Of a stretch of 64,000 nucleotides of DNA, positions 26,538 to 35,736 are shown piece by piece (the stretch's first letter is position 1; the number at the start of each line of letters is the position of its first letter). The stretch is from Arthrobacter sp. NicSoilB8. Lineage in GTDB: Bacteria; Actinomycetota; Actinomycetes; Actinomycetales; Micrococcaceae. Below the pieces are notes generated by a model. The model searched no databases, was not told the DNA's origin, and worked only from the letters and a program-made list of their open reading frames with translations. Position numbers and translations under genes: made by a program. The stretch spans positions 496,001 to 560,000 of the forward strand of contig NZ_AP024655.1 in NCBI RefSeq assembly GCF_019977355.1, in the 5' to 3' direction.

Positions 26538-26576
26538 TGGCAACCGCTTGCCAAACAATTGCCAAGTGACTAGGAT
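26538..26576 (+). promoter_or_regulatory. LacI-type operator and promoter 4 (uidA operon)
   Basis: TGGCAACCGCTTGCCA at 26538-26553 overlaps a -35 box TTGCCA (26549-26554). Sixteen bases later is TAGGAT (26571-26576). A further half-site ATTGCCAA follows at 26558-26565. Same design as operators 1 and 2. Confidence 0.78.
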
Positions 26577-26669
26577 TACATTCAGACGAAGAGGCCACGC
26601 CGGTGGCAACCGGCACCGCCGGACGCCCCGGAAGGCCGGCCCCGCAACGACGCGTAAGGATCTCCCACA

Positions 26670-28481
26670 ATGCTCAAGCCCCAGGCCAGTGAAACCCGCG
26701 AGATCGTCAATCTCGACGGCCTGTACCGCTTCAAGGTGGACTTTGACCGCTCCGGCCACCGGGACGAATGGTTCAAGGCGGCCCTGGACTCGCCCCTGGA
26801 AATGGGTGTCCCGGCCAGCTATAACGACGTCTTCCCGGACAAAGCCATCCGGGACCACGTTGGCTACGTCTGGTACCAGCGGGACGTGCGCGTGCCGCGG
26901 GGCTGGGCCGGGGAGCGGATCCACGTCCGCCTCGACTCGGCAACGCACGAGGGCATGGTGTGGGTCAACGACACCCTGGTGGCCCAGCACGCCGGCGGCT
27001 ACATGCCGTTCAGCGCGGACATCACCGGGCACGTGACGCCCGGGCAGGTCTTCCGCCTCACGATCTCCGTCAACAACGAGCTCACCCAGGCCACAATCCC
27101 GCCGGGCACCATCACCGTCACCGGGGACGGCCGCCGCCAGCAGAGCTACCTCCACGACTTCTACAACTACGCCGGCCTGCACCGCAGCGTCTGGCTGTAC
27201 AGCACCCCCGCCGTGACGGTCGATGACATCACCGTCGTCACCGGCTTCGACGGATCAACCGGAAGCGTCGACTACTCCATCGCCACCGCCGGCGGAAACG
27301 GCGGGGAAACGGTCACCGTTTCCCTCCGGGACGCCGACGGTGCAGAGGTCGCCCGTGCCGACGGCACCCGCGGCACCCTGACGATCGCCGACGTCGTACT
27401 GTGGAAGCCCGGCGCCGCCTACCTGTACAGCCTCACCGCAGAAATCCGTGACGGCGAACGGCTGCTGGACAGCTACACCCTGCCGGTCGGTGTGCGCACC
27501 GTGGAAGTCCGCGGCAAGGAATTCCTCATCAACGGTGAGCCCTTCTACTTCACCGGTTTCGGCATGCACGAGGACCACGTGGCCATCGGCAAGGGCCACA
27601 GCAACGCCCAGATGGTCAACGACTTCCAGCTTCTGGACTGGGTGGGCGCGAATTCATTCCGGACCTCGCACTACCCCTACGCCGAGGAAGTCATGGAGTT
27701 CGCCGACCGGCACGGGATCGTGGTGATCGACGAGACCGCCGCCGTCGGGCTCCACCTGGGCTTCGGCGCCGTCTTCGGCGGCATCGCGAAGAAGACCTAC
27801 GAGGAAGGCGGGGTGGACGCCAACACCGCCGCCAGCCACCGGCAGGCGATTTCCGAACTCGTCGCCCGCGACAAGAACCACCCCTCCGTGGTGATCTGGT
27901 CGATCGCCAACGAGCCCAACGGCTCGGAGGAGGGCGCCCGCGAATACTTCACACCCCTCGTGGAGCTGACCCGCAGCCTGGACCCCACCCGGCCCGTCGG
28001 CTACGTCAACGTCCTGTTCGACACCCCGGACAAGGAGCTGCTCGGGGACCTGTTCGACGTCATCATGCTCAACCGCTACTACGGCTGGTACGTCAACAAC
28101 GGCGATCTTGAAACGGCCGAGCAGAACCTCGAGAAGGAACTGCGCGAGTGGGAAGCCAAGTACGGCAAGCCCATGATCATGACCGAGTACGGGCCGGACA
28201 CCATGCCCGGCTTCCACTCCATCTATGAACAGCCCTGGAGCGAGGAATACCAGGCGGCGTTCCTGGCCATGTACCACCGGGTCTTTGACCGCGTGGACGC
28301 CATGGTGGGCGAACAGGTCTGGAACTTCGCGGACTTCCAGACCTCCAACGGCATCATGCGCGTGGACGGCAACAAGAAGGGTGTCTTCACCCGCGACCGT
28401 CGCCCCAAGCCCGCAGCCTACGCCCTGCGCAAACGCTGGACGGCGCTGGCCGGAACCCCGAACAACACTTCCGAGGCGTAG
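26670..28481 (+). CDS. uidA: beta-glucuronidase (GH2)
   Basis: Cytoplasmic glycoside hydrolase family 2 enzyme of 603 aa, exactly the length of E. coli UidA and recognisably similar over long stretches. It cleaves beta-D-glucuronides to free glucuronate. Acid/base Glu415 is in SIANEPNG and nucleophile Glu506 in MTEYG. The glucuronate-recognising Asn-x-Lys is kept in GNKKGVF. Other shared stretches are LNRYYGWYV, GDLETAEQNLEKEL and VGEQVWNFADFQTS. It opens the uidA-uidB-manD-gntK/GH3 operon after operator 4. No signal peptide, so the glucuronide must be imported first. Confidence 0.97.
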   Translation: MLKPQASETREIVNLDGLYRFKVDFDRSGHRDEWFKAALDSPLEMGVPASYNDVFPDKAIRDHVGYVWYQRDVRVPRGWAGERIHVRLDSATHEGMVWVNDTLVAQHAGGYMPFSADITGHVTPGQVFRLTISVNNELTQATIPPGTITVTGDGRRQQSYLHDFYNYAGLHRSVWLYSTPAVTVDDITVVTGFDGSTGSVDYSIATAGGNGGETVTVSLRDADGAEVARADGTRGTLTIADVVLWKPGAAYLYSLTAEIRDGERLLDSYTLPVGVRTVEVRGKEFLINGEPFYFTGFGMHEDHVAIGKGHSNAQMVNDFQLLDWVGANSFRTSHYPYAEEVMEFADRHGIVVIDETAAVGLHLGFGAVFGGIAKKTYEEGGVDANTAASHRQAISELVARDKNHPSVVIWSIANEPNGSEEGAREYFTPLVELTRSLDPTRPVGYVNVLFDTPDKELLGDLFDVIMLNRYYGWYVNNGDLETAEQNLEKELREWEAKYGKPMIMTEYGPDTMPGFHSIYEQPWSEEYQAAFLAMYHRVFDRVDAMVGEQVWNFADFQTSNGIMRVDGNKKGVFTRDRRPKPAAYALRKRWTALAGTPNNTSEA

Positions 28482-28541
28482 GCCTTACCGCACATTTTTT
28501 CGCCGGGCCCCAAGGCCGGCAACGGGTAAAGGAGCCCAATC

Positions 28542-29996
28542 ATGACAAAGCTTTCCAAGCTCAGCATCGTCGGCTATGGCGCCGGCGATGCCGCAAACAA
28601 CCTCGCATTCACCACCGCCACGATGTTCCTGCTGGTGTACTACACGGACGTTGCCGGGATCTCCGCCGCGGCCGCCGGCACCCTGCTGCTGGTGGTGCGG
28701 ATCTTCGACGCGTTCGCCGACGTCTTCGCCGGCCGCGTCGTGGACCGGACCTACAGCAAGCGGTTCGGCAAGTTCCGTCCGTTCATCATGTTCGGATCCA
28801 TCCCGCTGCTGCTGCTCAGCGTGGCCACCTTCTCCATCCCGGCACTCGGCGAATCCAGCACCCTGCTCTACGCCTACGTCACGTACGCCGCCCTCGGCCT
28901 GGCCTACAGCCTGGTCAACATCCCCTACGGCTCCCTCGCCGGCGCCATGACCCAGGACCCGGCCGAACGCGCCAAGCTCGGCTCCGCCCGGATGATCGGC
29001 GCGCTGCTGGTCGGCTCCGCCCTGGGCATCTTTGTGGCCCCGCTGATCAAGCCGGGCGCCAACCTGCAAGCCACGTTCACCACCATCACCATCGCCTTCG
29101 TCATCATCGGCGCGGCCCTGTACCTCTTCACCTTCCTGACCGCCAAGGAACGGGTCCACCGGGCTGTCCCCAACGTCACGTTCAAGCAGAGCATGGACAC
29201 GCTCAAGGGAAACCGGCCGCTGCTGATGCTGTGCCTAAGCTCCTTCTTCTTCCTGACCGGATACCTGGCGCTCACCTCGGTGCAGCTGTACTACCTCCGC
29301 GATGTCCTGGGCCGGCTGGATCTGTACCCCGTGCTGTCCATCACCCAGCTCGTCCTCACGTTCGTGCTGGCCGCGTTCATGCCCAAGCTGGTCCGGAACA
29401 TCGGCAAGAAGCGGGTCTACATCTTCTCCTCGCTGCTCACGGTCATTGGCGGCGCCGTCGTCTTCTTCACCCCGGCAAGCCAGGTCTGGATCGGCTTCAG
29501 CGGCCTGTTGATCAGCCTCGTGGGCGTCCTCGCCGTCAACATCGTGGTGTGGGCGCTCGAAGCAGACACCGTGGAATACGGCGAATGGAAGACCGGCGTC
29601 CGGACCGAGGGCATCACCTACGCGTTGTTCTCCTTCACCCGCAAGACCGGACAGGCCGTCGGCGGCGCGCTCGCCGCCTACGCCCTGGCCTTGGGCGGCT
29701 ACAAGTCCGGCGCCGTCCAGACCCCCGACGCCGTCTTCGGCATCCAGCTGGCCGCCGGTGCGTTGCCGGCCGTCATGACCATCCTGGCCGTGATCGTGAT
29801 GGCCAAGTACACGCTCACCGATGCCATGCATGCCCGGATCCTCGGCGAAATCCGTGCCCGCCGCACCGACGGTGACGGCAGCGACCACGCCGCCAGCGCC
29901 GCCAGCGCCGGCAATGCCGGCAACGGAACCGACGTCGGAATCTCCGACGGCGGTACCAGCCCCGCCGACGCCGCGCCCCTGGCGTCCAGCAACTAA
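28542..29996 (+). CDS. uidB: GPH-family glucuronide:cation symporter (UidB type)
   Basis: Membrane transporter of 484 aa with about twelve helices, from the glycoside-pentoside-hexuronide family. [12 protein letters not shown] at the N-terminus, [18 protein letters not shown] in the first cytoplasmic loop and [16 protein letters not shown] in the central region are family hallmarks. It follows uidA by 60 bp with an AAAGGAG site. As in E. coli, the hydrolase and symporter are adjacent. The last 40 residues are a low-complexity Ala/Gly/Asn tail of unknown role. The island thus has two uptake routes, this symporter and the ABC importer. Confidence 0.92.
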   Translation: MTKLSKLSIVGYGAGDAANNLAFTTATMFLLVYYTDVAGISAAAAGTLLLVVRIFDAFADVFAGRVVDRTYSKRFGKFRPFIMFGSIPLLLLSVATFSIPALGESSTLLYAYVTYAALGLAYSLVNIPYGSLAGAMTQDPAERAKLGSARMIGALLVGSALGIFVAPLIKPGANLQATFTTITIAFVIIGAALYLFTFLTAKERVHRAVPNVTFKQSMDTLKGNRPLLMLCLSSFFFLTGYLALTSVQLYYLRDVLGRLDLYPVLSITQLVLTFVLAAFMPKLVRNIGKKRVYIFSSLLTVIGGAVVFFTPASQVWIGFSGLLISLVGVLAVNIVVWALEADTVEYGEWKTGVRTEGITYALFSFTRKTGQAVGGALAAYALALGGYKSGAVQTPDAVFGIQLAAGALPAVMTILAVIVMAKYTLTDAMHARILGEIRARRTDGDGSDHAASAASAGNAGNGTDVGISDGGTSPADAAPLASSN

Positions 29997-30028
29997 GACA
30001 CCCCCGAAAGACCAGAAAAGGACCTGCT

Positions 30029-31258
30029 GTGAAAATCATTGCCGCTGAAGTCTTCGTGACCAGCCCCTCCCGGAACTTCGTGACCCTGCGGATCACGACA
30101 GAAGACGGCGTCACCGGGATCGGCGACGCGACCCTGAACGGCCGCGAGCTCGCCGTGGCCGCCTACCTGAAGGAGCACATCGCGCAGCTGCTGATCGGCA
30201 AGGACCCGCACCGGATCGAGGACACCTGGCAGTTCCTGTACCGGAGCTCCTACTGGCGCCGCGGCCCGGTCACGATGGCCGCGATCGCCGCCGTCGACAT
30301 GGCCCTGTGGGACATCAAGGGCAAGCTGGCCGGCATGCCGGTCTACCAGCTCCTGGGCGGGGCATCCCGGAACGGGCTGCGCGCCTACGGCCACGCCTCC
30401 GGCGCGGACATCCCGTCGCTGTTCGATTCGGTCCGTGAGCACCTGGAGCTCGGGTACAAGTCGATCCGGATCCAGACGGCGATCCCGGGCATCAAGGCCG
30501 TCTACGGCGTTGCCGCACAGGCCCAGGCCTCGGGCGAGCGGTACGACTACGAGCCCGCCGGCCGCGGCGCCTTCCCGCAGGAAGAGGACTGGGACACCCG
30601 CGCCTACCTGCGCCACCTGCCCACCGTGTTCGAGGCCGTGCGCAACGAGTTCGGCCCGGAAATCCCGCTCCTGCACGACGGGCACCACCGGATGACCCCG
30701 ATCCAGGCCGCCAAGCTCGGCAAGGCGCTGGAACCCTACGACCTCTTCTGGCTCGAGGACTGCACCCCGGCCGAAAACCAGGAAGCGCTGCGCCTGGTCC
30801 GCCAGCACACCACCACCCCGCTGGCCATCGGTGAAATCTTCAACACCGTGTACGACTACCAGACCATCATCAAGGAACAGCTGATCGACTACGTCCGGGC
30901 CGCCTCCACCCACTTCGGCGGCATCTCGCCGCTGAAGAAGGTCATGGACTTCGCCGCGCAGTACCAGATCAAGTCCGGCTTCCACGGCCCCACGGACATC
31001 TCCCCGGTCGGGTTTGCCGCGCAGCTCCACGTCGGCCTGGCCATCCACAACTACGGGATCCAGGAGTACATGCAGCACTCGGACAAGACCAACGAGGTCT
31101 TCGAACAATCCATGACGTTCGTGGACGGCTACCTGCACCCGGGCGACAAGCCGGGCATCGGCGTCGAATTCAACGAGGAAGCCGCCGCGGCCTTCCCGTA
31201 CCAGCAGGCCTACCTGCCCTACAACCGCCTCGTCGACGGCACCGTTCATGACTGGTGA
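30029..31258 (+). CDS. manD: D-mannonate dehydratase, enolase superfamily
   Basis: ManD/RspA-type dehydratase of 409 aa turning D-mannonate into 2-keto-3-deoxy-D-gluconate. It starts with GTG ([13 protein letters not shown]). Marks of the ManD subgroup include [19 protein letters not shown], the Asp metal ligand in LHDGHHRM, the Glu ligands in WLEDCTPAE and IGEIFN, and the late [11 protein letters not shown]. It replaces the unrelated UxuA found in E. coli. Its stop overlaps the next gene by 11 bases. Some members of this subfamily have weak activity, but gene order here strongly supports mannonate. Confidence 0.92.
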   Translation: MKIIAAEVFVTSPSRNFVTLRITTEDGVTGIGDATLNGRELAVAAYLKEHIAQLLIGKDPHRIEDTWQFLYRSSYWRRGPVTMAAIAAVDMALWDIKGKLAGMPVYQLLGGASRNGLRAYGHASGADIPSLFDSVREHLELGYKSIRIQTAIPGIKAVYGVAAQAQASGERYDYEPAGRGAFPQEEDWDTRAYLRHLPTVFEAVRNEFGPEIPLLHDGHHRMTPIQAAKLGKALEPYDLFWLEDCTPAENQEALRLVRQHTTTPLAIGEIFNTVYDYQTIIKEQLIDYVRAASTHFGGISPLKKVMDFAAQYQIKSGFHGPTDISPVGFAAQLHVGLAIHNYGIQEYMQHSDKTNEVFEQSMTFVDGYLHPGDKPGIGVEFNEEAAAAFPYQQAYLPYNRLVDGTVHDW

Positions 31259-33545
31259 TCCGGCCATGACGGGTGATCTGAAGGCCGCCGGTCCCGCCCG
31301 CCACCACATCGTGGTGATGGGTGTGACCAGTTGCGGCAAGAGCACCGTGGGCGCGGCCATCGCCGGGCGCCTCGGCGCGGAATTCCTCGACGGCGACTCC
31401 CTCCATCCCCAGTCCAACATCGACAAGATGGCCTCCGGCACTGCGTTGAACGACGACGACCGGGCACCGTGGCTGGCCGAAATCGGCAGGCGCTTCGCGG
31501 CGTCGGACGCTGGCCTGGTCATCGCGTGCAGCGCGCTCAAGCGCGCCTACCGCGACATCATCCGCGCCGGCGATCCCTCCGTGGTGTTCGTGCACCTGCA
31601 CGGGAGCCGGGAACTGCTCAGCAGCCGCATGGCCGCCCGTCCCGGGCACTTCATGCCGCTCTCGCTGCTGGACTCGCAGCTGGAAACCCTCGAAGAACTC
31701 CAGGCCGACGAAAAGAGTGTTGTCGTGGACATCGCCACGCCGGTGACGCAGATCGTTGATAAAGCTGTTTCGGCCCTCGCCGGGCCGCAGGGCGATGCCG
31801 CCCGGCTCGCCGTCGACCTCCAGGCGGCGCCGTTCAACCTCGACGCCGACGCCATCGCCTGGGTGGATGCCACCATCGCGTCCATGACGCTCGAGGAAAA
31901 GATCGGGCAGCTGTTCATCAACCACAACAACGACTACTCCCCGGAGTACCTTGACGGGGTGCTGGAGCAGTATCACGTGGGCGGCATGCGCTACCGGCCG
32001 GGACCCTCGGCCGATGTCCAGGAACACATCCGCTACGCGCAGTCCAGGTCGCGGGTGCCGCTGCTGATCGCGTCGAACCCAGAGATGGGCGGCGCCGGCA
32101 GCTGCGACGACGGGACGTTCGTCTCGACCCACCTGCAGGCGGGCTCGCACCCGGACAAGGACATCGCCCGCCAGATGGGGCGCGTGGCCGGCGTGGAGAC
32201 AGCCGCGCTTGGCTGCAACTGGGCCTTCGCGCCGATCGTGGACATCCACTACAACTGGCGCAACACCGTCATCTCCACCCGGGCCTTCGGCAACACCCCG
32301 GAGATCGTGGTGGAACGGGCCAAGGAGTACTTCGACGGCATCAGCGAATCGCCCACCGTGTGCGCCATGAAGCACTTCCCGGGCGACGGCATGGACGAAC
32401 GCGACCAGCACGTGGTGACGTCCTACAACACGCTCAGCTATGAGGACTGGAACCAGACCTACGGGCACGTATACCGGGAAATGATCGGCCACGGCGTGCA
32501 GTCCATCATGATCGGCCACATCGGCGCGCCGGACCTGTCCAGGCATTTCCGTCCCGGACTGGCGGCGGAGGACATCCTGCCCGCGACGCTGGCGCCGGAA
32601 CTGTTGCAGGACCTGCTCCGCGGCGAGCTCGGCTTCAACGGGCTCATCCTCACCGACGCGTCGCAGATGATCGGCCTGACCCAGGCCATGAAGCGCAGCG
32701 AGCTGGTCCCGGCGACCATTGCGGCCGGGTGCGACATGTTCCTGTTCTTCAGGAACCCGGCCGAGGACTTCGGGTACATGCTGGAGGGCTACAAGTCCGG
32801 GGTCATCACCGAGGCGCGGCTGCAGGACGCCCTGCGCCGGATCCTTGGCCTGAAGGCGTCGCTCGGGCTGCACAAGGCCGCCCGGGAATCCCTCGTCCCG
32901 CCGGTCGAAGCGCTGCAGCTGATCGGCAGCGAGGCCCACCGGGCGGTTGCCGCGCAGATCGCCGACAAGACCGTCACCCTGGTCAAAGACACGGCCGGCA
33001 ACCTGCCCATCACGCCCCGGACGCACAAACGCATCCGGCTCTACGGTATCTCGGGCGGCGCGGACTTCACCCGGGCGGATCCGCTGGCCTACCTGGACGT
33101 TGTCCGGGACGAGCTCGAAACGGCCGGCTTCGAGGTCCATGTCTTCAAGACGGCCGATCAGCGCCAGGCCGCCGGCGAGACCGGGGTGAACTTCATGTCC
33201 GTCATCTCCGAGGAAGCCACGGCGGATTACGCGCAGAAGTACGACGCCGCGTTCGTATTCGCCAATGTCAAAGGCTTCGCCCAGGAAGCGGCCATCCGGA
33301 TCAAGTGGTCAACGCCCATGGCGGCCGAAATCCCCTGGTACGCCGCCGAAGTCCCCACGGTGTTCGTCTCGCTCAACCAGCCCAACCACCTCATTGACGT
33401 GCCGATGGTAAAGACCGCCATCCACGCCCACGCGGGCACGCCGGAGGCCATCCGGGCCGCGATCGAGAAGATCCAGGGCAAATCGGAGTTCCAGGGCACG
33501 TTCAACGACAACGTCTTCTGCGATTCCTTCGACACCCGGCTCTAA
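31248..33545 (+). CDS. gluconokinase-like kinase fused to GH3 glycosidase
   Basis: A single frame of 765 aa joins two enzymes. Residues about 18-185 are a GntK-type kinase: P-loop GVTSCGKST (25-33), [21 protein letters not shown] and SALKRAYRD. Residues about 200-765 are a GH3 protein of the NagZ kind: [18 protein letters not shown] at 375-381 followed by the Asp-x-His dyad (Asp386, His388), and the nucleophile Asp470 in LILTDAS, then a C-terminal alpha/beta domain. No start codon with a ribosome site lies at the junction, so a true fusion is likely. The kinase would act on gluconate or perhaps ketodeoxygluconate; the GH3 substrate is unknown. It overlaps manD. Confidence 0.85.
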   Translation: MTGDPAMTGDLKAAGPARHHIVVMGVTSCGKSTVGAAIAGRLGAEFLDGDSLHPQSNIDKMASGTALNDDDRAPWLAEIGRRFAASDAGLVIACSALKRAYRDIIRAGDPSVVFVHLHGSRELLSSRMAARPGHFMPLSLLDSQLETLEELQADEKSVVVDIATPVTQIVDKAVSALAGPQGDAARLAVDLQAAPFNLDADAIAWVDATIASMTLEEKIGQLFINHNNDYSPEYLDGVLEQYHVGGMRYRPGPSADVQEHIRYAQSRSRVPLLIASNPEMGGAGSCDDGTFVSTHLQAGSHPDKDIARQMGRVAGVETAALGCNWAFAPIVDIHYNWRNTVISTRAFGNTPEIVVERAKEYFDGISESPTVCAMKHFPGDGMDERDQHVVTSYNTLSYEDWNQTYGHVYREMIGHGVQSIMIGHIGAPDLSRHFRPGLAAEDILPATLAPELLQDLLRGELGFNGLILTDASQMIGLTQAMKRSELVPATIAAGCDMFLFFRNPAEDFGYMLEGYKSGVITEARLQDALRRILGLKASLGLHKAARESLVPPVEALQLIGSEAHRAVAAQIADKTVTLVKDTAGNLPITPRTHKRIRLYGISGGADFTRADPLAYLDVVRDELETAGFEVHVFKTADQRQAAGETGVNFMSVISEEATADYAQKYDAAFVFANVKGFAQEAAIRIKWSTPMAAEIPWYAAEVPTVFVSLNQPNHLIDVPMVKTAIHAHAGTPEAIRAAIEKIQGKSEFQGTFNDNVFCDSFDTRL

Positions 33546-33628
33546 CCCGGCGGCGCGACGCTGCGGTTCGGGTCGGCCGCCGCGCTTTCGGACTGGCGCT
33601 GCGGTTCGGGTCCGACGCTGCGCGTTCG

Positions 33629-33662
33629 GACTGGCGCTGCGCGGATCCCCGTAGCGCCAGTC
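33629..33662. repeat. near-perfect 34-bp palindrome, same family as 11161
   Basis: GACTGGCGCT at one end and its complement at the other enclose a GGATCC centre; 15 of 17 arm positions pair. Partial copies of ACGCTGCGGTTCGGG stand just upstream (33558 and 33597). It lies between the fusion gene and the monooxygenase. Confidence 0.65.
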
Positions 33663-33737
33663 TGAAGCCGCAGCGCACGACAGAAACCGCCGCGAAAACT
33701 CCCGCGAAAACCCCTCCCGCGGCATCGCGGGCAGGGG

Positions 33738-33752
33738 TACCGTGGGGCCATG
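33738..33752 (+). promoter_or_regulatory. leaderless promoter of the FAD monooxygenase
   Basis: TACCGT at 33738-33743 stands six bases before the ATG at 33750. There is no ribosome site and no recognisable -35. Confidence 0.5.
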
Positions 33753-35003
33753 GAGAAGACCGGATGCGCGGTGGTGGGCGGCGGCCCCGCGGGGATGATG
33801 CTGGGCCTGCTCCTGGCCCGGGCCGGGGTGCGGGTCACGGTGTTGGAGAAGCACGCGGATTTCCTGCGCGATTTCCGCGGGGACACGGTGCACCCCTCCA
33901 CGATCCGGCTGATAGACGAACTCGGCCTTGGCCAGGAATTCCGCCAGTTGCCGCAGAGCCGCCTGAAGAATGTCGTCTTCCCGGTCCCGGGCGGGCCGCC
34001 GGTGACGATGGGTGACTTTGACTCCCTGCCGGCGCCGTACAACTACATCGCCATGATGCCGCAATGGGATTTCCTCAACTTCCTCGCCGCCTCCGCTGCC
34101 GAGGAGCCGGGGTTCACGCTGCTCATGAGCCACACCGCCACCGGACTGGTCCGCAACGGGGGCCGCGTCCGCGGCGTCCGCTTCCGCACCCCGGACGGCA
34201 CACCCGACGAACTCCTGGCGGACCTCGTGGTTGCCACTGACGGCCGCCATTCCGCGCTGCGCACCGCCGCCGGGCTGGCGCCGAAGGAATTCCCGGTGCC
34301 CTTCGACACCTGGTGGTTCCGGCTGCCCCGGTACCCCTCCGAGACGGGCGAGGTGGCCGGGCTGGTGCCGGCGTTCGGCCCCGGCGAGGCGCTGGTGGCC
34401 CTCTTCCGCAACGACTACTACCAAATGGGCTATCTCGCCCCGAAGGGCTCCGACGTCCGGATCCGGGCGGAGGGCATCGAGGGCTTCCGACGGCGGATCG
34501 CGGCGCTCCGCCCGGACCTCGCGGACCGCGTTGGCGCCATCCATTCCCTCGAAGACCTCCATTGGCTGGACGTCCGCCTCAACCGGCTGCGCACCTGGCA
34601 CATCAACGGCCTGCTTTGCATCGGCGACGCCGCGCATGCGATGTCCCCGGCCGGCGGCGTCGGCATCAACCTCGCCATCCAGGACGCGGCGGCCGCGGCC
34701 GAGTACCTGGCCCCCGCACTGCTCCGGGGCCGGGTCACCACCGCAGACCTCAAGAAAGTCGAACGGCGACGGCGGCTCCCCACCGTCATCGTGCAGTCCG
34801 CCCAGCGGCTCATGCAGCGCGCGGTCTTTGGCCCGATCATGGCCGGGCAACGGACAAAATTTCCAGCCGCGGCGCTCTTCGTGGCCCGGCGCGTTCCGGC
34901 GGTCCGCACCATCATTCCCCGGTTCATTGCCTTTGGTCCCCGGCCCGAGCACGCGCCGGCGTTCGCGCGGCGCGCCGAACCCCGCCCACAGCCGCACCCC
35001 TAG
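33750..35003 (+). CDS. FAD-dependent aromatic-type monooxygenase
   Basis: Group A flavoprotein hydroxylase of 417 aa (PHBH/UbiH fold). The ADP-binding GGGPAG is at about 10-15 with acidic end LEKH; DG motif ATDGRHSALR is near 163 and the FAD ribityl motif CIGDAAHAMSPAGGVGINLAIQDA near 290. The DTWWFRLPRYP stretch lines the active site in related enzymes. It would hydroxylate or epoxidise an aromatic or polyketide-like compound with NAD(P)H and oxygen. It is a single gene with a leaderless promoter, unrelated to its neighbours. Confidence 0.88.
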   Translation: MEKTGCAVVGGGPAGMMLGLLLARAGVRVTVLEKHADFLRDFRGDTVHPSTIRLIDELGLGQEFRQLPQSRLKNVVFPVPGGPPVTMGDFDSLPAPYNYIAMMPQWDFLNFLAASAAEEPGFTLLMSHTATGLVRNGGRVRGVRFRTPDGTPDELLADLVVATDGRHSALRTAAGLAPKEFPVPFDTWWFRLPRYPSETGEVAGLVPAFGPGEALVALFRNDYYQMGYLAPKGSDVRIRAEGIEGFRRRIAALRPDLADRVGAIHSLEDLHWLDVRLNRLRTWHINGLLCIGDAAHAMSPAGGVGINLAIQDAAAAAEYLAPALLRGRVTTADLKKVERRRRLPTVIVQSAQRLMQRAVFGPIMAGQRTKFPAAALFVARRVPAVRTIIPRFIAFGPRPEHAPAFARRAEPRPQPHP

Positions 35004-35067
35004 CCCGCCTTTCCACGTCGGCGCGCCCGCCAAACGGGGAAATATGTTGGCTCCCGTGACGTAACTG

Positions 35068-35096
35068 TTGCGTGCGGTCCCGTCCATGGCTACCGT
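35068..35096 (+). promoter_or_regulatory. promoter of the glycine riboswitch transcript
   Basis: TTGCGT (35068-35073) and TACCGT (35091-35096) are 17 bases apart, putting the start near 35103. A small palindrome GTGATCAGTATCAC (35098-35111) overlaps the start region. Confidence 0.6.
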
Positions 35097-35134
35097 GTGA
35101 TCAGTATCACTGACAAGTGATGCTTGCTTTTGAT

Positions 35135-35337
35135 CTGCGGCGGGAGAGTCCTGCCGGTACGTTCAGCAGGCGCCGTAGGAGCAAATCCTCCCCAGGAATC
35201 TCTCAGGCCCACGTACCGCCGCGGCGAGGCAACTCTGGAAAGCAGTCCGGTAATCGGACTCACCGACGGTGCAAGCGGCACCCTGTAACAGCAGGGTCTG
35301 CGGAAACTCTCAGGTCCAATACAGAGCGGGGAGGAAC
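35135..35337 (+). ncRNA. tandem glycine riboswitch
   Basis: Two glycine aptamers in a row. The first has GCGGGAGAGTCCTGC, GTAGGAGCAAATCCTCCCC and the core AATCTCTCAGGCCC; the second has a long hairpin with GGTGCAAGCGGCACC and the core GGAAACTCTCAGGTCCAATACAG. These conserved blocks are diagnostic of the family. The element normally switches on glycine use when glycine is abundant. Here it precedes a 63-aa ORF, a MetF-like gene and an amino-acid permease rather than gcvT. A small hairpin (GTGGCA/TGCCAC at 35348-35366) stands between the second aptamer and the ribosome site and may be part of the switch. Confidence 0.93.
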
Positions 35338-35347
35338 CCGAGTCAAA

Positions 35348-35366
35348 GTGGCACCCAAAATGCCAC
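35348..35366 (+). promoter_or_regulatory. small hairpin, possible riboswitch expression platform
   Basis: GTGGCA (35348-35353) and TGCCAC (35361-35366) with a seven-base CCCAAAA loop, ten bases before the GGAG at 35376 that serves the 63-aa ORF. No T-run follows, so control of translation is more likely than termination at this point. Confidence 0.45.
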
Positions 35367-35385
35367 CTGAATTATGGAGTTCCTC

Positions 35386-35577
35386 ATGACGATTCAGTCG
35401 TCCGCTTCCCCCCGTGCTGACCGCCGCATCGGCGCCCGCCGCCAGAACGCGATAGACACAGGCACCCCCGACGCCGGCGCGGCCCTGTCGGATCTGCCGC
35501 GCCCGGGGCTGGACCTCGCCGGCGCCCACTCGCAGCACCCTGTCGTCATGGATCGCGGCATCCCGCTTCCGCAGTGA
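35386..35577 (+). CDS. 63-aa ORF directly under the glycine riboswitch
   Basis: A short frame with a clear ribosome site (GGAG six bases before ATG 35386) encodes 63 aa beginning MTIQSSASP and ending RGIPLPQ. It is polar, rich in Ala, Asp, Pro and Arg, with no membrane segment or known motif. An in-frame ATG at 35374 overlaps the ribosome site and is not preferred. The stop is followed within three bases by a very strong hairpin. It may be a real small protein whose level follows glycine, or a leader peptide that governs read-through into the downstream genes. I do not recognise it. Confidence 0.5.
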   Translation: MTIQSSASPRADRRIGARRQNAIDTGTPDAGAALSDLPRPGLDLAGAHSQHPVVMDRGIPLPQ

Positions 35578-35580
35578 GCG

Positions 35581-35630
35581 CTGCACCGCACGGGTACCCG
35601 TCATTGGGGGCCGGTACCCGTGCGGTGCAG
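35581..35630 (+). terminator. strong 18-bp hairpin after the riboswitch ORF
   Basis: A perfect 18-bp stem, CTGCACCGCACGGGTACC (35581-35598) with 35613-35630, and a 14-base loop. It stands between the 63-aa ORF and the MetF-like gene. There is no T-run. It may be a terminator, an attenuator read through when the ORF is translated, or an RNA processing site. Confidence 0.65.
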
Positions 35631-35736
35631 CCGCCACATTGCGTCCTTGTCCATTACTTGCTCAGGAAGCACCCGCAGGGAGCCAGCTCCCTCCTCGCCG
35701 CGCATGCCGGCGTCTGACACCAGCAGAGGACCCACG

